A DNA stretch of 64,000 nucleotides. Source: Salinimicrobium sp963739625. GTDB taxonomy: Bacteria > Bacteroidota > Bacteroidia > Flavobacteriales > Flavobacteriaceae. The notes beneath the pieces were generated by a model. The model saw nothing but the letters and a program-made list of their open reading frames with translations. It had not been told where the DNA came from and searched no databases. A program made the position numbers and the translations under genes. Every line of letters begins with the position of its first letter. The first letter of the stretch is position 1. Below are positions 59,314-64,000 of this stretch, in pieces. The stretch covers positions 74,457-138,456 of the forward strand of contig CAVUAU010000002.1 of assembly GCA_963739625.1 (NCBI GenBank), given 5' to 3'.

Positions 59314-59802
59314 TTATCTTTCCCCCTCCTCCAGCACCTTTTTTTGAAGCCTTTTAATGGCCCGGTGCACTGTCATATCTGAAACCTGAAAGTCTTTAGC
59401 AATAGAAGCCAGGGATTCCCCATTAAAGTTATGCCGGTGAAAGGCCTCGTAGGTTTGATCTTTGCTGAGTTTGCTCAATTTGAGATTCCGCTCAAAAAGG
59501 TCTTTTTTGTCCATGTTCTGCAAGCCCCAATATAGATTGTCGGGATGAAGATTTTTCTTGTTTCCGTCTTTGTAGCAGGCATAGTAGCGCCTGTTGTCAT
59601 TGGGAGCTTTGGCCCAGGTTTCCAGCACCAGTTTTGCCGCCGAATAATAGGTCCTGTTGATCATGACTACCTGCAGGCTCCCCCTTTTAGTCTTATGGCT
59701 CCTTATCTTTAGAGGGGTTGTGTCGATTACAAAACGGCCGCCGTCTTCGCTTATCCTCAAGTCCCTGAACCGCGGATGCTTTTTCCACCTGAGTTCTTCC
59801 AT
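59314..59802 (-). CDS. HNH-fold-like DNA-binding protein with C-terminal HTH
   Basis: 162 residues. The N-terminal half resembles phage HNH/NUMOD-type endonucleases (RGSLQVVMINRTYYSAAKLVLETWAKAPN then DGNKKNLHPDNLYWG). The His of the usual NH.DGNK motif is replaced (YACYKDGNKKN), so cleavage activity is doubtful. The C-terminal part, SKDQTYEAFHRHNFNGESLASIAKDFQVSDMTVHRAIKRLQKK, is a helix-turn-helix like those in resolvase/transposon regulators. Possibly a domesticated homing-endonuclease-like regulator. Stand-alone gene. Confidence 0.65.
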   Translation of the reverse strand: MEELRWKKHPRFRDLRISEDGGRFVIDTTPLKIRSHKTKRGSLQVVMINRTYYSAAKLVLETWAKAPNDNRRYYACYKDGNKKNLHPDNLYWGLQNMDKKDLFERNLKLSKLSKDQTYEAFHRHNFNGESLASIAKDFQVSDMTVHRAIKRLQKKVLEEGER

Positions 59803-60043
59803 TACAGCTTTTTTACAAAAGTAGGTATTCCGCAGGGAAAGAAAAGAAATTTCGGGTTAGAGTCTTTCACCTTTCGGGGTCTGGTCATGCAGAGGAATAC
59901 TTAGTTGAAGTGACTTCTAAAAGCGACGGCAATAAAGGCCGCATAACATGCACTAGCCTAGTTTTCAGTTTAATAACAAATGATTAACTACCATTTTTAA
60001 AAATCCTTAGTAATTTAACAGAACTATTCTAATCTATACTGTT

Positions 60044-60586
60044 ATGAAAACTTCATCAATTATTTACAAGGCATTTTTCGCAGCCTTCTTTTTGATCTTT
60101 ACAGCCTGTGGCTCAACTAAAGTATCAGAAGAAGATCTGGTGACCGATGCCCGGCAGGAAAAAAGTATGATCGAAAGGGAACACCCGTTAATGAGCGATT
60201 ACTTTAATTCGGCTGAAGGCTACGCCATTTTTCCAAATGTGGGTAAAGGCGCTTATATTATTGGCGGTGCCTCAGGAAACGGGGTCGTCTACGATAATGG
60301 CAGGCTGGTAGGTTATGCCGACCTAAAACAAGTGGACATAGGACTACAAGTGGGAGGAAAAGCTTTTGTAGAAGTACTTTTCTTTGAAACTCAGGATGCG
60401 TTGGAACGCTTCAAAAAAGGCGGCTATGAACTGAGTGCAAATGCCTCGGCTGTGATCCTTGACGAAGGCTTTTCCCGCGAACTGGAATTTAGGGACGGAG
60501 TGGCTGTTGTCACTGTTCCTAAAGGTGGCGCCATGGCCGGCATTTCTGTGGGCGGACAAAAATTTGACTATATCCCCGCAGATTAG
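60044..60586 (+). CDS. SYLF/YSC84 domain lipoprotein
   Basis: 180 residues. Lipobox signal ending FLIFTACG, then a SYLF-type lipid-binding domain: SEGYAIFPNVGKGAYIIGGASGNGVVYDNGRLVGYADLKQVDIGLQVGGKAFVEVLFF-like sequence from residue 57 and NASAVILDEGFSRELEFRDGVAVVTVPKGGAMAGISVGGQKFDYIP at the end. Probably anchored to a membrane and binding phosphoinositide-like or anionic lipids, inferred from the eukaryotic Ysc84 family. Followed by two hairpins. Confidence 0.87.
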   Translation: MKTSSIIYKAFFAAFFLIFTACGSTKVSEEDLVTDARQEKSMIEREHPLMSDYFNSAEGYAIFPNVGKGAYIIGGASGNGVVYDNGRLVGYADLKQVDIGLQVGGKAFVEVLFFETQDALERFKKGGYELSANASAVILDEGFSRELEFRDGVAVVTVPKGGAMAGISVGGQKFDYIPAD

Positions 60587-60630
60587 CCCAGGCTATCTCA
60601 TATAATTCAAGCCAAAACTTACAGGAAATC

Positions 60631-60706
60631 TTTTTACCTGCGGCAATTTGCCGCGGGTAAAAAATTTCTATGCCCTCACCTGCCTTATGGGATGTGAGGG
60701 ATTTTT
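60631..60706 (+). terminator. Two consecutive terminator hairpins after the SYLF gene
   Basis: First stem TTTTTACCTGCGGCA/TGCCGCGGGTAAAAA (60631-60665). Second stem CCCTCAC/GTGAGGG (60673-60679 with 60694-60700) plus five T. Confidence 0.8.
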
Positions 60707-60765
60707 ATTTTTCAGTTCCTGCAGCTTAACTATTTTCCCTCTCCCAATCCTGAATTTTGAATTTT

Positions 60766-60861
60766 GAATTCACGATTCCCGAATTCACGATTCCCGAATT
60801 CACGATCCCCGAATTAACGATTCCCGAATTCACGATTCCCGAATTAACGATTTCCGAATTC
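60766..60861. repeat. 15-bp tandem repeat, six copies
   Basis: GAATTCACGATTCCC at 60766, 60781, 60796 (ATCCCC), 60811 (TAACG), 60826 and 60841 (TAACG, TTTCC), then a partial copy. Unbroken 15-bp period without spacers. Confidence 0.9.
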
Positions 60862-60951
60862 AACCTGAAGTATATAGATCACATGATGCACTTCTATCAT
60901 CTTCCCAAAATGTATCTCGCCTACTTCTGATTTGGGGTTGGATGAAAATGA

Positions 60952-61119
60952 GAGGTTGCTCCCGATGGTTATGCCGCCACAAAATGGCTGGTTTACGAGT
61001 CGGGGCTGGACCTGAAGAATCTAAAATTTAAGCTGCACTCTGCTAATCCGGTGGCGGCAGAGCAGATAAGAGGATGGTTGAGGAATTACATCCAGTTCCT
61101 GAAGGAAAGAAATAGTTGA
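60952..61119 (+). pseudogene. C-terminal gene remnant, unknown family
   Basis: 55-codon open stretch without a start, opening after a stop: EVAPDGYAATKWLVYESGLDL... ending GWLRNYIQFLKERNS. Codon usage looks coding and the end is protein-like, but upstream frames are closed. I read it as the tail of a decayed gene; the family is not recognised. The rest of 60862-61279 shows nothing else. Confidence 0.35.
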
Positions 61120-61279
61120 ACTTTGTCATTCCGACGAAGGAGGAATCTCTTCTCTTCCTGCACGAAAATTCTTACGATAACTACCAGAACCCGCACGTTT
61201 ACTAATCCGGATATTTTTTCTAATATTTTAAATTTAGTTTTGAATACTTCTTGAAAAACCCTTTTAAAACAACAGTACT

Positions 61280-61471
61280 ATGGCATTTTTAGATTTTTTG
61301 CTGGATTTCGTAAAACAAATGAACGAAACTAAATCACCAGAAGAAAAAGGCGAGTTTAGGCATTGGAGGTCGCCAAAAGGGAACGATTACGTAAAACAAG
61401 GAGGGTCGGGTCGAAAAGGAAAAACTTGGATATATAAGGACAACAAAAAGGACAAAACTTGGTGGAGATAA
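61280..61471 (+). CDS. Hypothetical small basic protein
   Basis: 63 residues: a short hydrophobic N-terminal helix (MAFLDFLLDFVKQM), then a Lys/Gly/Trp-rich tail (FRHWRSPKGNDYVKQGGSGRKGKTWIYKDNKKDKTWWR) that looks nucleic-acid or membrane binding. AT-rich region, no recognised family. Plausible small gene of the accessory stretch. Confidence 0.45.
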   Translation: MAFLDFLLDFVKQMNETKSPEEKGEFRHWRSPKGNDYVKQGGSGRKGKTWIYKDNKKDKTWWR

Positions 61472-61540
61472 AAACTGGAATTAAGAACCAATTAATTCTT
61501 GGTTAATATTGAAAAAGACCACACCCTATAGAAATGACTT

Positions 61541-61729
61541 ATGAGAAATAGTAAAATTCTAGAAGCACTTAATAAGAAAATTTTGTTATACCAGGAAAAA
61601 AGGAATGGTAATTTGAATGACAAAGAAGATTTAATAGTTCAGACTTACATTCCGGCTTATATTGAAGTTGAGGATATGATTAAAACTGGTAAGTCTAAAG
61701 ATTTTCTAAATTCCGAATATTACATATAG
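61541..61729 (+). CDS. Hypothetical small protein
   Basis: 62 residues, charged and mainly helical (RNSKILEALNKKILLYQEKRNGNLNDKEDLIVQTYIPAY), no signal or membrane segment. It begins with a reasonable ATG in an AT-rich context 70 bases after the previous ORF. Nothing recognised. Bases 61730-61903 between this and the next ORF show no gene. Confidence 0.4.
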   Translation: MRNSKILEALNKKILLYQEKRNGNLNDKEDLIVQTYIPAYIEVEDMIKTGKSKDFLNSEYYI

Positions 61730-61903
61730 GAATAAACGTTTTTCTAAGCACCTTTAGAGGAGATCTTTTATAAAATTTTCTATGGTCGCAGAATTTCCTC
61801 TTGAAGATTTATTCAAGACTAATTAAACCAGGGTGCCAAAGAAGGAAATACATAGACTGTCTACTAGCTGTCAAAATTCTTTGATATACATATATTTTAA
61901 CTA

Positions 61904-62170
61904 ATGAAAAACATGATTAGACTAACCCAAATTAACTATCAAAAATGGTATACATTTTTAGGGTTTGAAGTGATTAGAAAGAAATCAACTACAGGTGAAA
62001 TTTTTATTGATGCTTCTAAAATTATTAGCATTAAAAGTGTTACACCAACCAGGTCAATGCATATTCATAAAGATTTTCCTACTTATACCCATATACGAGT
62101 CATCGGAAACGAGTTTGGTTTTGATGTAACTGAAACCCCAGAAGAAATTCAAGACCTTATAAAAAGTTAG
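61904..62170 (+). CDS. Hypothetical protein with FlbD-like layout
   Basis: 88 residues. The order MIRLTQIN..., a short segment IFIDASKIISIKSV, then THIRVIGNEFGFDVTETPEEIQDLIKS resembles the layout of small FlbD-type proteins (short beta-strands ending in VxExxEExxxxI). This is a resemblance only. Its end overlaps by 4 bases the tail of the opposite-strand DUF2779 remnant. Confidence 0.45.
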   Translation: MKNMIRLTQINYQKWYTFLGFEVIRKKSTTGEIFIDASKIISIKSVTPTRSMHIHKDFPTYTHIRVIGNEFGFDVTETPEEIQDLIKS

Positions 62171-62376
62171 TATTTTACCTTACTCTCGATCAAAATTCCA
62201 TCGGGATAATGCATCCTCGCCAGTTCCTCCACCTGGAATCCACCCTAGGCCAAAGCTTCTAAAAATGGATCTTCGAGCTTGCTGTTTGCGTACTCCTCCT
62301 TTTTGGTATAGAAGAGCTTGTTGGGACATTCCAGAGCTTGTTTAAAGCGCGATTTGGTGAGGAATCGTTGAGACAT
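62167..62376 (-). pseudogene. N-terminal fragment of a DUF2779-type nuclease with internal stop
   Basis: Begins MSQRFLTKSRFKQALECPNK and continues LFYTKKEEYANSKLEDPFLEALA, then a TAG at codon 44 (62245-62247) where a Glu codon is expected, then GGFQVEELARMHYPDG before a TAA. This is the start of large DUF2779 proteins (PD-(D/E)XK-associated, hundreds of residues), so only the first ~70 codons remain. It lies one base after the stop of the membrane nuclease-like gene. Clearly decayed. Confidence 0.7.
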
Positions 62377-62377
62377 A

Positions 62378-63088
62378 CTAAGAAGCAAGGTTTTCACTAT
62401 AAACTTCCTGCCGAATGGTATCGGCTATGCAATAGCAGTCCAGATATTCACCTTTAAAAAAACCTGGTTCAAGCAGGATCTCTTCTTTCCACCTACTAAT
62501 AACTAAGATGCCAACCTTATTTTTTCTGGCAATTCGCAAGAAATTATCATAGTTACTCCGTCTGTGAAAATTAGTTTTTTTATTCGATGTCAGATTCAAA
62601 CTGTCCTTGGAAATTGCGATCCATTTTTCATTGGCAGGATATTGATGTACCTGATCAATCACGGCCATTGATTTAAAATGATCGGGCTCTACTACTGCTA
62701 GAACAAAAAAGGAAATAAAGAAACCTATAATGAAAGCAAGAATTGCGGTAAGTGCTATCCAGTACCAAGATAAATCATTTAAAAAATATATTGAAAGGGC
62801 TGCGCTAAATATCCCAATGGAAATCCCAAGTCCCAGATCCTTACTATTCCAGGAGGGTAGTAAAGCTCCTAGAGTTTTATGAGACTTCGCCTCAAGGGAA
62901 ACTGTATATTCTTTTTGCATTGGAGACTCAAAACAAAGAAGACCATCTGCTCTTTTCTTTTTGTACGCCTTATTTGTTCTTACCTCTGGTCTTGAAAAGA
63001 TAACTGAAGGCTCAAATTTTTGTTTGTAGTGGCTTTCAAGAAAAGCTATTGCCTTGGTTTGAATGTGTTTCTCAGTTAATCTAGACAT
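62378..63088 (-). CDS. Membrane-anchored PD-(D/E)XK nuclease-like protein
   Basis: 236 residues. The N-terminal domain reads HIQTKAIAFLESHYKQK, then RADGLLCFESPMQKEYTVSLEAKS, where Asp in RADG and Glu/Lys in SLEAKS match the D...(E)xK arrangement of restriction-like folds. Two close hydrophobic segments follow (about 88-105 and 109-132), then a cytosolic tail with NYDNFLRIARKNKVGILVISRWKE, as in Mrr-like or other nuclease C-termini. A nuclease tied to the membrane in a decaying accessory region suggests a defence or conflict role; this is inference. No named family. Confidence 0.6.
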   Translation of the reverse strand: MSRLTEKHIQTKAIAFLESHYKQKFEPSVIFSRPEVRTNKAYKKKRADGLLCFESPMQKEYTVSLEAKSHKTLGALLPSWNSKDLGLGISIGIFSAALSIYFLNDLSWYWIALTAILAFIIGFFISFFVLAVVEPDHFKSMAVIDQVHQYPANEKWIAISKDSLNLTSNKKTNFHRRSNYDNFLRIARKNKVGILVISRWKEEILLEPGFFKGEYLDCYCIADTIRQEVYSENLAS

Positions 63089-63144
63089 ATTAATTATATT
63101 AGGTTTGCAATTTAGATAGGAGCTGCGTCAAATCATGTCGTCAC

Positions 63145-63297
63145 TTAATCCCTCATCTCAATGATCATCCCTTCAGGTTTTCCTCCACTCTGAAAAAAAC
63201 CATCACTTTTCATTTTTCTTAATTTACACGCCTCTCCGTCAAAACTGTATTGGTAAAGTATCTTGCCTTTGCTTCTTAATACTCCCTCCTGCAGCAT
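63145..63297 (-). CDS. Short C-terminal-like coding fragment, unknown
   Basis: 50 codons from an internal ATG (MLQEGVLRSKGKILYQYSFDGEACKLRKM... EGMIIEMRD), with the open frame extending back to 63333 after a TGA. It reads like the tail of a longer protein, not a complete gene. Family not recognised. Confidence 0.35.
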   Translation of the reverse strand: MLQEGVLRSKGKILYQYSFDGEACKLRKMKSDGFFQSGGKPEGMIIEMRD

Positions 63298-63350
63298 TTG
63301 TTGAAACAGCACCTTACTACCTTTTTTGACTATTCAAAATGTTCTTATGG

Positions 63351-64000
63351 TTAATTTTCTTCTGGCAACTGATCTAAATCTATAACGTTGAAATAGGAGT
63401 AAAGAGAAGGATGCACATAATATTTGTTATTGTTGGAAATGTCTTCTCTTCTAATTGATAAATCGTCGTAAAAAAATACAATTGGATGAGTTGGTCCTTT
63501 TTTTACACCAATAATTCCAATATGGTAAAGAAGAAAGATGATCCTCTTGAAGAAGACGGTATTATTAATCTTACCTGTTTTCCATTTAAGAATAATATCA
63601 AGTAGAGGTCCTTTGAATTTATCCTCTATTTCATCGTCAACGTAAATTTCTTCAAAGCTATCTTCATTTAAAGATTTTAGTCAAAACCATTATGAATATT
63701 GTGTAAAAAACCGGAAACCATTGAAAAATCACCATAATTTTCTCTCCACTCATCTTCAAGGGCTTCAAATCTATCCTGTGAATAAGGTATTTCAGCTTTA
63801 AAAATAATATCCTTTGTCAAATGAGTTTTTGATTTTGCTAATTCAAATGCATGGTTGACGAAAGATATAAGATCTCTTGGACGCATATATGTTCTTTTCA
63901 AAACATATTCGAAACCAGTAACTCCACCTCTACGCATTTTATAAAAGGCATTTTTAGTATTGAGATGTTTTTCGGTTACGTAATTTAGCCGTTTGTCCAA
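63351..64000 (-). CDS. P-loop ATPase, Sll1717-like, 3' part, with apparent frameshift; runs off the window
   Basis: Window-edge fragment. From the edge: MRRGGVTGFEYVLKRTYMRPRDLISFVNHAFELAKS and IIFKAEIPYSQDRFEALEDEWRENYGDF, resembling the C-terminal region of Sll1717-type P-loop ATPases. The frame closes at 63677, yet coding continues in another frame (KSLNEDSFEEIYVDDEIEDKFKGPLLDII... to DQLPEEN, stop at 63351). One base missing near 63680 would join them (total divisible by three). The P-loop itself lies outside. Assignment is moderate. Confidence 0.5.

Noticed and set aside
60766..60861. 15-bp repeats as a CRISPR array
   Set aside because: Uninterrupted tandem with no spacers and too short a unit.

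Overview
The window looks like about 64 kb of chromosome from a Flavobacteriaceae bacterium (Bacteroidota). The grounds are a gliding-motility GldA ATPase, DUF3857/transglutaminase protein pairs, head-GIN and SYLF lipoproteins, a membrane pyrophosphatase next to a soluble one, promoters matching the phylum's TAnnTTTG -7 box, absence of strong Shine-Dalgarno sequences, and REP-associated transposases. No tRNA, rRNA, CRISPR array or prophage was seen.

Layout. 1-11.7 kb (minus strand): a long aromatic/housekeeping run, pheA - DAHP synthase/chorismate mutase - rsgA - dtd, then a REP/RAYT island, two DUF3857 proteins, a DUF3857 remnant, a MazG-like enzyme, a small membrane protein, aroA and queA. 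The run is headed by an aromatic-codon leader peptide and terminator (11577-11704). 11.8-14.9 kb: gldA, a REP-containing gap, a head-GIN lipoprotein and a PagL-like protein. 14.9-19.1 kb (minus): osmC-like, homoserine dehydrogenase, metX and metY behind two tandem Met/Cys leader-peptide attenuators. metK diverges from this operon. 20.7-29.3 kb: assorted metabolic genes, a second and different REP/RAYT island (26.65-27.63 kb), a deoxynucleoside kinase and a sterol-desaturase-like gene. 29.4-34.7 kb (minus): App1-like, hppA, ppa, pdhB. 34.8-43.5 kb (plus): etfB-etfA, a bifunctional nuclease, a nucleoside transporter, thyA, two TonB-C-terminal-like small proteins and an ergothioneine-type cluster egtB-egtD-DUF427. 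43.5-44.9 kb: two tandem Asn leader/terminator units in front of asnA. 44.9-60.6 kb: class-V aminotransferase, folA, fructosamine kinase, fabD, a sugar aminotransferase, waaA, acidic lipoproteins, GDPD, a zinc metalloprotease, a PAS histidine kinase with its receiver, an HNH-like protein and a SYLF lipoprotein. 60.6-64 kb: an AT-rich accessory stretch with tandem repeats, small orphan ORFs, a decayed DUF2779 nuclease, a membrane-anchored PD-(D/E)XK-like protein and the end of a P-loop ATPase.

Two themes stand out. First, three amino-acid biosynthesis units (aromatic, Met/Cys, Asn) carry leader peptides rich in the cognate codons followed by intrinsic terminators, and alternative pairings can be drawn for each. 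The Met and Asn ones are doubled in tandem. Second, twelve conserved genes are each broken by apparent single-base insertions (fourteen events). Removing one base per event restores a continuous family-like protein and a length divisible by three, including in pdhB, hppA, etfA and waaA. This looks like insertion-biased sequencing or assembly error rather than real gene loss, so these genes are annotated as full-length CDS with the suspect position noted.
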